DNA of 53,741 nucleotides from positions 1 to 53,741 of the forward strand of contig JNEU01000557.1 in assembly GCA_000697475.1 (NCBI GenBank), in the 5' to 3' direction. Origin of the DNA: Lichtheimia corymbifera B2541. Its lineage: Eukaryota; Mucoromycota; Mucoromycetes; Mucorales; Lichtheimiaceae. Below are positions 37,556-49,437 of this stretch, piece by piece; the stretch's first letter is position 1, and each line of letters starts with the position of its first letter. The notes under the pieces were generated by a model that was not told where the DNA came from, did not search any database, and saw nothing but the letters and a program-made list of their open reading frames with translations. A program made the position numbers and the translations under genes.

Positions 37556-39968
37556 TTATAGGTTTAAGGCACTGATAATCGCTACGCCGAGAAAACTAAT
37601 AGTTGTTGGTAGTAATAAATGGTCCGCAATCCATTGGCCATGCGTCGGATGTTGTTCCGCACGTTCTTGGTTATTATCTTGTCGCTTTAAAATCCCTTCA
37701 GTAAATGCACCACGTTGTTTTGGGTCATCATCGTCGTCAATAAATGGTACTGTTGCTACAGTGGTAGATGATGGGTAGCCAAATGCATCTTCACGCAAAG
37801 TTGGAGCAGAAGAGGCTTGAGCTGATAAACATTTCATTGCCTTCACTTCTATTTGGTGTCGCTCTCGCATTTGAGTGGAAAGAGCGATATCTTCAAAATC
37901 GTTAAATGCCGCTTCTGGATCTTCGATTGTTGTTGAATTATAGACTACAAGTCGTACACGATCCTGACCCATGTTGTGAGCCATTTGAACCGCATCAATC
38001 AGATCCGCATCACATGTCATCAAGATTTCATCCCCTTCGTTATCGCGATAAGCAATAGCGATCGAAGATGATCGAGGGTATGTTGTAACCGAATACTGCG
38101 AAGCTGCAATGACTCTTTGTTGTATAATGGCTCGCAGTCCTGAAAAGTCCCTGCAATCCCAATTGATCCTGTGTGTAGTATTTCCAACGGTGAACTTGAA
38201 GGCGAAAATATTTTGTATCAAGGAAACCTCTCGAGTGTGGGTGATATGGGTGGACATGGTCTCTGGCTGTGATCTCGAATTCCCACTAGGTCCAGCTAAT
38301 CGGAGTATAGGAGTTTCATGCAGCAACATTGGGCTAGAAAAACCACTGTCGGCAGTGTTGTCATGATCGTCGTCAGCAGTGGTAACACAGCTGCTATGAG
38401 CCCCGTCGTCACTGCAAAGCCATGTGCGATGGTTCTGGGTAGAAAAGAATAAGCCGTTTACACTTTGGACTTTTTCAATACAAATAGCGTACCTCAAACA
38501 ATGAAACAATGAGTGTCATCATATCCACAAGGTCAACGTTGTCTCCATTTTCATCCACTATAGGTATATGCTTGAAACAACCAGCTAAAGTAGAGTAGTA
38601 TAAAGATTTTCATCATCAATCTGCATCTGATGATGGACAACACGTACCATTCATCATTTTTAAAGCATCCTGAATGCTGGTTGAGAAAGTGGCAACATCT
38701 GGATGTGGGGTCATTACGCGCACCATCGAACAATTATCCAAAGCAATACCAGCTGCCACCACACGAAGGACCACGTCTTTTGGCTTTGAGATTACAAAAA
38801 ATGTAAATGCACAAAAATATCACCCGGCTGATGGTCGATGAATACTCACAGTGAAAATACCAGCCAAACGACAATTATCGTATACCAAAGCTGCAGTTGC
38901 CCCGTTCACCTTCATCATGTCGATGACATTGCGTACCTGATCTCTGATGGATGCTTGTATAAACTTTGACTTTTTGTGGGGATGATGCTTGGATAGGGCA
39001 AGTAAAGTAGGATGCACAGTGTTGTCACGCGACGATTCAGTGTGAGTATGTAGGTATGATGCGCATTGCAGACACCCCTTTTCGACCTTTCCTGATAAAT
39101 GAATCTTTTCCATGCGTCTAATAAATATATGTAGACATTTTGTAATATCCAACAGCCCAGCCATATTGCCATCCTTGCTATGCGCAATCTACAAAGGATA
39201 CGATCAGCACACAAGGCTTTGTTACAAAACGCATACTTACGGCGTGATAAGCTTGACGAGTTATCATAAGATCGATAGCAACGTAAGCGGGAGTAGTGGA
39301 TGCTACACGCACCAGATTTCGTTCCATGATATCGACTACAGTGGTAGACCTGGTAAAAGTCAGTGTTGCTAATATCGTGTATATCCAAAATGTATGCCGC
39401 ACCTTGCACTTTGACGGCATGCCACGAGCCGGTAGGTTATGTCTTTTGCCTATCAAAAAGCTTCTTGTAAATGATAGTATTTACAACAACCATTTCTTCT
39501 TACGGTTATTACGCCACATGGATCTCCATGATTGTCAACTACAATCACGCAGCTGTGTTTCTTCACCATCATCAATTGTGCTGCTTCCAGGACAGTTAAA
39601 TTTGTTCCTACAGTCAATGCTGGGGAGATCCCAAGTGCTGACACTGTGCCCTTGATCCTCTTGTCAGGGTGATATATTACTCCTTTTGTCGATATGCGAG
39701 ATTGGCTCTTTTTGGATAACTCTTGCTCTATCTTTTTACGGATGCTCTGCGTATACCTTATTAGCGAATTGAAAAGCAAACCGCATGTAACGACAAGAAC
39801 CTCATCTTTTTTACACTGGCGTTGTCTACATGATAAGGGTTTCCCGTTCTCTGCTAATTTCGCTGCTGAACTCGAAGATGTAGAAACCGCTCCTCCCCGT
39901 AGAGTGTTATGTAGACAATGCGGTCGTTTGTTGCGTATTGACCCATTGTTATTAGGAACATGAGACAT
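37556..39968 (-). CDS. CBS-domain and PB1-domain protein
   Basis: Eight exons (39968-39801, 39746-39504, 39449-39403, 39349-39241, 39188-38850, 38783-38648, 38584-38493, 38434-37556) give 670 aa. A basic, Ser-rich N-terminus with QRQCKKDE..IRKKIEQELSKK precedes four CBS motifs in two Bateman pairs: ALTVGTNLTVLEAAQLMM...GVITAKDITYRLVA; NLVRVASTTPAYVAIDLM...GLLDITKCLH; RDQVRNVIDMMKVNGATAALVYD...PKDVVLRVVAAGIALD; and PDVATFSTSIQDALKMM...HIPIVDENGDNVDLVDMM. A PB1 domain follows (FKFTVGNTTHRI, IAYRDNEGDEILMTCDADL) and a C-terminal hydrophobic helix. This is the architecture of fungal CBS/PB1 proteins such as S. pombe Mug70; CBS pairs bind adenosine nucleotides, PB1 mediates dimerisation. Biochemical role unknown. 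Intron 1 has a weak GTTCTT donor and is 54 bp, a multiple of three. Confidence 0.9.
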
Positions 39969-40264
39969 ATGACAAGGATACGCTAGGAGAGCAAATGATA
40001 AAAAGAAGGAAAGACCATAAAAGATTATCTATTGTCACTCAGAGTGGTGTTTATATGCAATGTCCAGTTCTAAGAATAACGTTTTATTTGGGTTCAAATA
40101 ATTTCATTCTGCATATGTATGCATGTACATGCAAATAAGTAGTACAGATACCGTCTTAAAAGCAATTGTAGAGAGGGGGTGAAGATAATAACATGTAAAG
40201 AAAAAACGGAGAGGATCAACCTTCAACAACGGGTATAATGACTGTATTATGCTAGGTCTTGGTA
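39969..40264. other. Spacer CBS-PB1 promoter / RhoGAP 3' flank
   Basis: About 296 bp AT-rich, no gene. Confidence 0.5.
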
Positions 40265-41691
40265 TCACCTATTTTCAAATTGTCGACCAATAGCTTCTAC
40301 TTTGCTGCCAGCCCGTCGCCAAGGTACAGGGGTATGCGGAGTAGTGATAGCAGTGGCAGTACTGGACGACATTGATTTGGATCGTGGTTTACGCGTCTCT
40401 AGTGCTCTGTTGGTCGAAGGTTGTTGTTGTTGTTGTTGTTGTTTATGTTGTGTGGATGAAGAAGAAGATGGCGATGGCTTTACGGCTCGGGTAGGTTTAG
40501 CTGGTGGTATGCGAACAGTGGCCATGACATTTGGATCCGAAAGTGTCTTTGGTTGATGCGTTTTGATATGTTGTGGTTTCCGAGGTACTGGTGGTGGCGG
40601 TGGTGGAGCAAATACTTCACTGTAATGATCAATCATACAATGGAACAAGGCACGAGAGATGTTGAGCGTAGGAATAAATACGACAGCAAGATTTGATGTT
40701 GACATGCGATTTTCATCTTGATGATCGACGACGTTTTTAAGGTGTCTACAAAGCCGACGAAGAAGGCAAACGTTGTGTACAGGAAGCTGAGAGATAATCT
40801 TGCGCACAGTACAAGAAGACAAATCGCCATCATTGCCAATATCCACCGAGATAATAGGATGTGGTACTATAATAACACTTAGCTCCTTCTATCCTTTGTT
40901 TGACTATCATGTTTGGTCTTACATTCCCGTAAATAAGTCTTCAATAAGGCACTGATTACATGCGGGTCTGGCTGTAATATCGGAAGATCCACATCCGACC
41001 CTATATAGAATAAGCTTGCAATCAATATGATTCCCACTGCATCTCTTCTCCTTATCTTACCATCGTCAAACATAGTCCGGAACTTTTGGATCATACTCAG
41101 GCTTCCAGTGATTCGATATATGCCAACTTCAAGTATACCTATTCAGTGGTCAGGTAAGTGGATTGTATCTACTCCTCTCTATTCGACTAGAAGAACCCAC
41201 CATGCTGATCCAGATAATCAATGCAGCGTTGTACGATTGCAGGAACCATGGTATCAATTCTTGTCATAGCAACAGCTTGTTCTAAAGGCATTCCAAACAC
41301 ACCCTCAGTTGGACGGCGTGGCGGTAGTGGCGGTGTTGTTGATTCTATTCATATCTTGCATAAGCGGCTGCGTCTACGTTGGTAATGACAAGCTCATTCT
41401 ACCTGCAAACTCCTTTTTCCAGCGATCGACTGCTTCTTTACCACGACGACTCCATTCTATGCCTGTCTCACGAGCCATGTTGCTGTAGATTGCGCCACGT
41501 AGTTTCCATTCGGGTAGCTTTTCTTGCATGGTGGCGTTGAGCTCCAGAGTTTTTGTCTCGACTTTCATTCGAGTATCCCGCATAGTATAAGCGAGGCGAG
41601 ATAATACAGTGTTGTTGTCATTCCAAGAAGAGGTGGAAGAAGGCGATGACGATAATGAGACGGAATCAGATATTGGTGTCGAAGGTGTCAT
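40265..41691 (-). CDS. RhoGAP-domain protein
   Basis: Five exons (41691-41403, 41344-41201, 41138-41061, 41000-40923, 40866-40265) give 396 aa. The N-terminal 90 residues are Ser-rich with a helical KVETKTLELNATMQEKL and an MARETGIEWSRRGKEAVDRW segment. The GAP domain starts at about residue 110: FGMPLEQAV, GGILEVGIYRITGS with the catalytic arginine finger in Y-R-I-T-G, DPHVISALLKTYLRELPHPI, the helix around LPVHNVCLLRRLCRHLKNV, and NRMSTSNLAVVFIPTL. The C-terminus holds a poly-Pro run, PxxP motifs and a poly-Q run, possible SH3 ligands. It should switch off Rho/Cdc42-type GTPases at sites of polarised growth. Layout resembles yeast Rga/Ecm25-like small RhoGAPs; target GTPase unknown. Confidence 0.93.
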
Positions 41692-42131
41692 GAAAGAAAA
41701 GAGAGAACACCGGAAAAAAAGAGACACAAGACCGGACTTTGCAGATTCGACCAAGGAAGTCTAAGATTTTTCCCTCCACACCACACACCATGTGTCATTT
41801 ACTATTATGCATCTCTCATCATGGGATAATAAAGACCATGAAGTTTCTCTTTGGTAAATGTGTGGTTGAGCAAATAGATCAGCATAGATATCTAAATCAT
41901 CCTCGGCAGCATCATTATATAAGGATAATTATTGATGTCCTGCATCACCTTCAAAAGACCAACTTGATCATGAGGGATACATAAAGCATTCATCAGTTGC
42001 ATGTTGCATGGCATTGTTGTCAGTGAATTACCCTAAGCAAAAATCGTGGGTGTGGTCAATAGTAAGATTTCAGTGTCAGGGACTTCTATTTTCATTGTAC
42101 CTTCTTTTCGATACACATACAATACACATCT
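41692..42131. other. Divergent promoter region RhoGAP/SIP5-like
   Basis: 440 bp between divergent starts, no gene seen. Confidence 0.5.
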
Positions 42132-43130
42132 ATGGGGCAGAAGCTCAGTAGAGAAGCTTGGCGTCTCAACCTATTCCAAGAAAACAACTACGACTACGAT
42201 TATAAAACCGTTCGAAAACTGATTCGTGCAGGACGTTTGGCCGCTTTTTACAAAGGTGATCTGTGACATTGCTTCAACAGGTCAATTGTGGTCGGCTACT
42301 AAGTCTAATGTCTCCAGGCCTCAACGAACTGCCCCAACAGCCATCTCGGTTGGAAAAAACCATGACAACCAGGGGATTCCTCTTGACAGGAGACTCGCTG
42401 ATACGCCATTGTGATCCATATCAACAAGCACTCGAATGTCCAATTTGTTTTCTAGTAAGTGGATTTTACCACGATGTTGTTTCGAGCTTGTGTTCACCTT
42501 ACAATGGTAGTACTTTCCCATTGATTATCTTAATTACGCACGCTGCTGCCGCCAACCGATATGTACAGAATGCTTCTTGAGATTGATGAGATCATCCAAA
42601 TCACCATTGGAGTCACCTTCATGCCCATTTTGCGTACGACCTGACTTTGGTATCGTTCACATCCCGCCAGATTCGACCGATGAGGTAGAGTACAGAGATA
42701 CATGGTTTGGCAGTATCATTCTCTCACACATTTTTGAAGAAGAAACGAAATGACTCAATGTTGCAGAAGGATATTAGCAATGCTGTCAAATCCTTGACGT
42801 TGGATGATTCACGTGTAATCCTTGTAGGTGAGTGATCGTTTTTCTACGCAATATGCCTCCATCATCATCATGTCCTGCTTATTAACCTTGCTTTTAAAAG
42901 ACTCCATTCGACCCAATTGGCACAAGACAATATTAGATCCTGACATGCGTATGGGTAGTATATCTGGAAAAGGAACCACTCGTAGACGCGTTGTTCGACC
43001 AAACAATCATAATCGACCTGTCGGCCATTTACGTCCTGATGAATCACCTTATTATGGCGGCCATCGAGTGTCTTGGCCTAATGATCATGATAGTGTAACG
43101 ATCATGCATGCTATCCGCTCTCAGCAATAG
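42132..43130 (+). CDS. SIP5: SIP5-like RING-type zinc protein
   Basis: Five exons (42132-42255, 42318-42454, 42511-42684, 42767-42827, 42901-43130) give 241 aa. An N-terminal MGQKLS could be an N-myristoylation signal. A helical segment (TVRKLIRAGRLAAFYKGL) precedes the cysteine-rich centre: ECPICFLYFPIDYLNYARCC, QPICTECF, SCPFCVRPDFGI. This matches the distinctive zinc module of fungal SIP5 proteins (CPICFLYYP...RCC.QPICTECF...CPYC..PDFG). After that a conserved DSIRPNWHKTI block appears, also seen in SIP5. In yeast SIP5 binds the Snf1 kinase and Reg1 and may adjust glucose-response signalling. This protein is shorter than ascomycete SIP5. Name inferred from motif pattern. Confidence 0.8.
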
Positions 43131-43566
43131 CCAACCTTATTTATTATCCTCTGTTATCTTCGTCTATCCTCCCTATTCATTGATATGATTATTTGCTGTA
43201 ACCAATCTCTTTATTCGTACCTTTATCTGCAATTGTCTAAATCATAGTAAATACTTATTATTAAATTCAAGTTTGGATCGATAAGAGTTGTCAGAGCTAA
43301 TGGCCTTTGCAGTAATAACGATGAGAGAACAGCTACATAGAATCATAGTACACGGGTGCGTAGTAATCGTAAGATGGTCACTGCTCACAGGGCCCGTATT
43401 AACGCTAAACAGCTATCATTTATTCTCTCACGCGCGCGACAAAGTGGCTGAACGCACTATAACGTCGCTGACTTTTTGTAAAGAGCAGAGTGCACCAACC
43501 GCAGTCACTGTGCCGACAACTCGAGGTGTCAATCGTAAGCATCATAGTCGGCTGTATCTCGTGGCA

Positions 43567-43960
43567 TGATATCCTCCGTTCTCAACAAATGCCCCAAAAC
43601 GACTGGCCCAAAGACACGCAAGCTTTGTTTGTGACGAGACATTAGAGCAATTTGCTATCCTCAAGGATCATTTCTTTCATGTACTGCGTACCATGACAGG
43701 TAGCTGCTTGGCGTGATCCATAGCACCGTTTCACAGTTGGAACGAATTTAATGTACGCAGGATGCACCCTGATTGGTCCCGCACGATTCATTATCGTACC
43801 AGCATTTCCCAACGCCGGTGAATTTTGCTCTTGTCACCTACAAGCCTACAGCTTATGTAATTCATGTTGCACGTGGTTACCATCACCAGTGTGGTGAAGC
43901 ATATCATTTACTCAAAGTACTTTATATGCGCGTACACAAAGATTAGCTAAGCACGGCAAC
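43567..43960 (+). pseudogene. Possible decayed gene of unknown family
   Basis: An open frame without ATG runs 43570-43699 (LEQFAILKDHFFHVLRTMTG) up to a GT donor-like site. After a possible intron ending at 43761, the sequence reads well only in alternating frames (FALVTYKPTAYVIH, then GEAYHLLKVLYMRV) separated by stops. This looks like a coding sequence with frameshifts. I do not recognise the family. It could equally be chance open frames. Confidence 0.25.
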
Positions 43961-44367
43961 ATGTTGCTTGCCTTAGAACAAGAATAGTACTAGTGATTAC
44001 GATGGGTGGATCATTTTATGATATGGATCGCACTATGCTTCAAAACCTCCCACAAGAGCGTGAAAAGGTCACGATAGGATGCCAAAAAAATCTTACTTCA
44101 TTTTTTACCAAATCAGTCAGCAGGAGGTGACTGAGAGAACAACAATATCCAAGTGCGTGCGTAGCACCAACCATTGGGTTCGTGAGCAATTGGGTGTTCC
44201 CCTTTAAAGAATCATCGCAAGACCGCACAGGTGGTGGTGATACGTCTGGGTTTTAACCCATGATTATGTTGTGTTGTGCGTGTGTGAAGACAACAAAGTT
44301 AACTCGTGTGATCCAAATAGATGTATTTTGCTGCATTGGATCTACTGCTGCAGTTGTTATTGCTTAC

Positions 44368-44435
44368 CGGTTGGTAAAACCAACCGCGGGAACGTAACTC
44401 AGGTTGCCGAATTATGTGTGACGACAGCTCACACA
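44368..44435. repeat. Two adjacent short inverted repeats
   Basis: CGGTTGGT-AAA-ACCAACCG at 44368-44386 (8-bp arms, 3-bp loop) and TGTGTGA-CGACAGC-TCACACA at 44415-44435 (7-bp arms, 7-bp loop). Both are perfect. A third weaker one, TGGGTT-TT-AACCCA, lies near 44247-44260. Confidence 0.7.
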
Positions 44436-44857
44436 GGGAACACAAACACGGTAATTTGTGCGCAAAAGTATCAATGAACAACGCAAGAGCGCGCAAATAT
44501 AAGGAATTTGAGACACCTTATCAGCAGATCCGGACACTTTTCGTCTCAATTTCCCTTTGATTTATGGCAATGATAGCCTACTGATCTGCTGTATGAACCC
44601 TGTATAGAATAACAGTAGTACTCGTCTAGATTGATCCAGGAGCCTCATTGCAGTTTACTAACGAACCAAGCAACTTCTTCTGTTTAGTATTTGTACAACT
44701 AGACCCTCCTCTGTGACAAGTCATTCATATTTCCCACCGAATCAAGGTGAGAGACCCTCGCTTTCTGTGCATGGGGAAATTGAATGGTTACTTCCATTTG
44801 GAGATGTGACAACGGGACCATATTATATAAGCAAACCTCCTTTGATCCTTTCCTGGG

Positions 44858-44866
44858 TATATAAAT
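44858..44866 (+). promoter_or_regulatory. TATA box of sugar transporter
   Basis: TATATAAAT, 66 bp upstream of the start codon at 44924. Confidence 0.5.
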
Positions 44867-44923
44867 TTGTGCTGCCTAATTCCTTGTTTTTTTCGCATCT
44901 TGTTTTAGTCTTTTTGCCCTCTC

Positions 44924-46944
44924 ATGGTGAACTGGACAAAAAGGATAACGAATAACGTCTATGTAAGACAAAAGCGATGCTGATCCCTTTAATGTAGCAG
45001 ATCATGCTAAAGACACTCCTTTGTTAGATTATCGGCGGCTTTGCTGCCATTGCCGGTATCATGTTTGGTTTCGATATCGGCAGTAACTCTGGTGTCATTG
45101 GTACTGACCAGTAAGTCTTTTAAGAGCAAAAGGTTTCGTTTTCTAACAGGGTGATATTTGGTAGGTATCGAGACTACTTTGATCATCCATCCGATCTGTT
45201 ACAAGGAGGCATCAATGGTGCTTTGAGTGCTGGTTGTTTTGTGGGTGCCTTGCTTGCTGGTTTTCCTGCAGATCGCTATTCACGTAAATTTACCTTGATT
45301 GCTGCATCCGCTCTCTTTATTGTTGGCTCCATTTTGCAAGCTGCTGCGAACGGTGTACCTATGCTGTGCGTGGGTCGTGTTCTTAATGGTAGGGTAGCAA
45401 AAAAAATTGGATGATAATAGCCAACGTGGGCTAACCTGGTATTTTTTCAGGACTTTCTGTTGGTGTGACATCAATGGTTGTCCCCTTGTACCAGTCAGAA
45501 GTTGCTCCCAAGGAAATTCGCGGGCGGATTGTAGCCGTGCAGCAATGGAGTATCACGTGGGGTATTATGATTTCGTAAGTTTCCGCTTTACCAAGAGAGA
45601 GAGAGCTTATACTGATAGCTCTGTAGTTTCTTTATCCAATATGGATGTCAGTTTATTCGTGGTGGAAGCTCAACCGCTGCCTTTCGTATCCCATGGGGTG
45701 TTCAAGCTGTACCTGCTGTGATTTTGGTGGCTGGTATGTGGGCCTTCCCACATTCTCCCCGTTGGCTTGCTGATAAAGGTCGCATGGATGATGCCATTCG
45801 TGTGCTGGCTGATATTCACGGTGCTGGTGACCCCAACCATCCTCGTGTCAAGCAGGTACTCGGTCAAAAGACAATCAATTCAATTTGTTTCCTTATGCTG
45901 TTTATATAGGAAATTGAAGAAATCGAAGCTGTCATTCGCTTTGACCGTGAACAAGCTTCCCACCGTTATGCTGATATCTTAAAACCTGCTTACTCTTATC
46001 GTGTTTCTCTCGGCATTTGCTTGCAGATCGTATGTCTTCGATATCACTACTTGTACATCAGTACCATGCTAACCATCTGAATAACATATATAGTGGCAGC
46101 AGCTTACGGGTATGAATATCATTATGTTTTATGTTGTGTTGTTGTTTGAGCAAGCTGGTAAGTGATGGACCCTTTGTTTGGTCATGTAAGATTTATCTCA
46201 TTATCATTTGTATATAGGTATTGGTGATTCTCAAGAAGCCCGCCTTCTTTCTTCTGGTATCAATTACGTGGTCAACGTCGTTATGACAGTACCTGCTATT
46301 CTTTGGGTGGACAAATGGGGTCGTCGTAACACAATGATCTTTGGTGCATTGATGATGTCGCTTTTCTTATGGGTCGTTGGCGGTATCTTGAGTACCGGTT
46401 ACTGGTATATTGGTGACGACGGTAAATGGTCCACCATCATGGGCAGCACAAGCAAATCCAATGGCATGGTCGCATGTATCTATCTTTTTGTTGCATCATT
46501 TGCCACCACATGGGGACCTTTGGGATGGATTTACCCAGCAGAAATCTTCCCGTTACGTATCCGTGCTGTCGCTGTGTCATTGTCAACCGCTGCAAATTGG
46601 CTATTTAACTGGGTGCTCAACTTTGTTGTTCCAATGCTGATGCAACGTATTCGCTTTGGATTGTACATGCTGTTTGCTGGCTTTAATTTCTTGATGGCCG
46701 TCCACGTCTTTTTGGCCTACCCTGAGACCAAGGGATATACCGTAAGCTTGTTATATTATCTTTGATGCATATATAACACGTGACACTCATGTATATTCAT
46801 ACATAGCTCGAAGAAATGGATATCGTCTTTGAACACAATCCTCGCAAAAAGTTGGATCGGGCCTTTGTAGAGCAAGAATTAGCAAGACGTACAGGCATTG
46901 CTGGATCTTCTCCCGTGCCCGAGAAAACTGAAGATGAAGTCTAG
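44924..46944 (+). CDS. MFS sugar transporter (hexose type)
   Basis: Nine exons (44924-44962, 45028-45110, 45165-45388, 45451-45574, 45627-45855, 45910-46029, 46094-46157, 46218-46741, 46807-46944) give 514 aa with twelve membrane helices. Sugar-porter signatures are all present: GIMFGFDIGSNSGVIG in helix 1, the loop 2-3 motif DRYSRK, GRVLNGLSVG, PLYQSEVAPKEIRGR, SPRWLADKGR, WQQLTGMNIIMFY in helix 7, DKWGRR, GWIYPAEIFPLRIR in helix 10, and FLAYPETKG after helix 12. The short exon 1 (13 codons) is chosen because it carries the only ATG in phase. Likely an H+-coupled plasma-membrane monosaccharide transporter; the exact sugar cannot be told. Confidence 0.95.
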
Positions 46945-47145
46945 TCGTAGACCCTCGATTTATTTCATTTTTCTCCCTACATCTTTACTATCATAATTCT
47001 CTTTTTCTATTTCTTGGTATGGTTATAAAGTAATATAAGCACTTGACCCAAAACTGAATCGGGTTACACACATGGAACGGACTGGGAGTAAAATGTAAAT
47101 CTGGCAAACAAACGTCTTCGTTCTCAATACACTGCTTGATCAACG

Positions 47146-48068
47146 ATGGCGATTCAACCAAAGACTGTATTATATTGTGGAGGTATGTACACTATCTAAA
47201 TCGTTCATTTACAAAAGACAGGCGATTGACTAGATTGCTTTAGTATGCACGATGCCACCAGAGGTATGAGCATTGGCACGACAGCTACAATACACGCGAC
47301 TAAAAAGGACACCCTAGTACTGCGAGTTCAGCGGTAGTCAAGGCAAATGCAAGTCTTGGTTACATGACAACCACTTGGATGCGTATAACAAGCTTTATGG
47401 TGAAGCTGAAGGTGGGTAGTCTTCTTTCAAGGAGTTGAACGAGCATAGTGGGATACAAGTTGACAGAGGACAACTAGATGTGGCCGACAAGGTTGCCCAA
47501 GTATCTCTTGAAGGTACCACGGAAGGACGCAGCGATCGTACTTTTGTCAAGGATAAATCAGCACAATTGGAAGCCAAGTTGGAAAGGGAGAACCAAAAGA
47601 AGTTGGTGAGTTATGAGGGTTATTGGATGATGTGGAATCCCATGCTGATGTTTTCTCTTGAGCACAGTCTTCTCGTGTGACAGTAAAACGGGTTGAAAGA
47701 ACGAAAAGAAAATGCGTGACCATCGTACATGGCTTGGAAGTCTTTGGTAAGCAAGAGGGAGGGATGGCACTATTCATATTGTTCTTACACAAATCCGTAT
47801 AGATGTCGACCTCAAGAAAGCTGCCAAGATGTTTGCCAACCGCTTCGCATGTGGATCATCCGTGGCCAAGAATAACCAAAACCAGGATGAAATTGTCGTG
47901 CAAGGAGATTTCTCAGATGAGATTCATGATTTGATTCTGGCAAATTGGCCAAAGGTGAGTGTCTGTTTATCAATATATGGTTGATGTGATCTGATATCTA
48001 ATAATATCCATCCAAAGGTTCCCGAAGATAATATCGATCTGGTGGAGGAGAAGAAGAAGAAGAAATAA
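47146..48068 (+). CDS. TMA22: Density-regulated protein DENR/TMA22, with an internal TAG
   Basis: Exons 47146-47182, 47244-47263, 47318-47605, 47668-47746, 47803-47954 and 48018-48068 join in phase to about 208 codons, the family length. The N-terminal zinc-binding module (VLYCGVCTMPPEYCEFSG, then KCKSWL) and the C-terminal SUI1 domain (KKCVTIVHGLE-like, DLKKAAKMFANRFACGSSV, EIVVQGDFSDEI, NWPKVPEDNI) are both clear. DENR with MCT-1 recycles post-termination 40S subunits and promotes reinitiation. Within exon 3 an in-frame TAG lies at 47417-47419 between EAEGG and SSFKEL. It can be removed by a 33-nt intron (47416-47448, GT...AG, phase-preserving), which is shorter than every other intron in the window. 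Otherwise it needs readthrough, a sequence error, or marks a null allele. Confidence 0.9.
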
Positions 48069-49437
48069 GCAGGCAGCCGTGTGATCTACCATTGGCATGT
48101 TTTTAAAAGCACACAGTACCGTTTATGAAAAGGAGGATGTATTTGATGTGGTAACTAGAAGGATCGAATTAAGGTGGTAGTAGTAATGAATAAAGTCAAC
48201 AAACTCTATTTGGTTTCAGTGTCGATTCACTTGGGATGAAAGTAACAGGCTTAATCTGGAAGGTGCAGTTTGCGGCCTTATTGTTGTCCAAGGAATGAAA
48301 TGCTCCACTAGCAAGGTGTCCCAACACTATAAATGTATAATAGGAGAAGAGGGTGACGGTGTGTGAACACTTGCTGCAATTAGCCACTGCCCGCGTCTGG
48401 TTTCAAAGTTAAGCGCTGAAAACGTGATAGCTTACAGAAAAAAGATCGGCGTGGAGTTCGTTTGAAAATGATCAAGTTTGGTAAATGGGAGTATGGAAAG
48501 GAGAAATGAAGTGGGGTTATAGCATCAAATTCCGAAAATAGGACTTTGATCTGTCAAAACACGACAATAATAGAGCCAAAATGGAGAGATATATATGCTT
48601 CATAGCATTGTGTATGTATCCTAAAGTGAGATGAAAGCAAACCTAGTCGGGGTTGTAGGTCAATTGAGGCTGCATGACCAACCGGTCTGTGCGACTTACA
48701 AGCAAGATGATGACTTGGTATTCCACTCTTTCCCCTTTCTGTGATGGGAACAACAATGGCACACCAAAAGAAAAACTCAATAAGGTGATTGCCAATGTTG
48801 ATAACTGGTTGAGGCATCATTCAATGCAGTCTGAAATATTTAACCTGACATAGCATCCACCCTTTACTTGTATACTGCCACAGGCGATGTATGGAGCGTT
48901 GGGGCAGCCACACGAAACAATGGATCGGTATCATGACCAACAAGACAATAAAGCTCAAGTAAAATGGAATGAGCCAATAACAATGCGAAGGGGGAAAATG
49001 TCGCCTGCTAATAGCCATGTTATTACATGGGACCAGCACTTCAAAGGCAATTAGAACAAAGGGCCAATGTTTAAAGGTCCCATTTTGTACCATTTATTGT
49101 CACTGATCTCCTTTAAGAATAAGCAATTTTTCTATGATGCCAGCCAAAATGCTACATGCTAAGAATGTGGTGCCATTGATTGCGATTATCTACGATCATT
49201 CATTCCAATGGTGTATGTGTACAGCATAGATCAAGCGGTGAGCTGCAATTAATTAACTCGACTGGATTTCCTGAGTATGCCAGCCCAGCACGTGTGGCAG
49301 GGGGAGACGATCCATGGCAATTTTCTTCGTGTAACGTCCTTGAACTAAAAAACGGGCACCACTCTTCACTCATTCACTTCTCGTCCCATCTTCTGCATTC
49401 CTTTTCTTAGCACCCCCGTCTCATTCCTTTCCTTGAC
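48069..49437. other. Intergenic region, no gene seen
   Basis: 1.37 kb between DENR and the second syntaxin. Minus-strand ORFs (for example 48821-49093) are hydrophobic and AT-driven with no family resemblance or intron logic. No RNA gene recognised. Confidence 0.5.

Larger units (their letters stand above)
43131..44923. other. Gene-poor stretch with decayed ORF and hairpins
   Basis: 1.8 kb with no intact gene. It holds a stop-ridden coding-like segment (43567-43960), two perfect inverted repeats (44368-44386 and 44415-44435), and the promoter of the sugar transporter with a TATATAAAT box at 44858-44866. Base composition is more GC-rich than other spacers in places. Confidence 0.5.

Noticed and set aside
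44713..44955. 80-aa ORF overlapping the sugar transporter start
   Set aside because: It spans the TATA box and is in another frame from the transporter; no resemblance to a known protein.
48554..49093. Two hydrophobic minus-strand ORFs between DENR and the second syntaxin
   Set aside because: No signal/anchor logic, family motif or introns; typical of AT-rich spacer.
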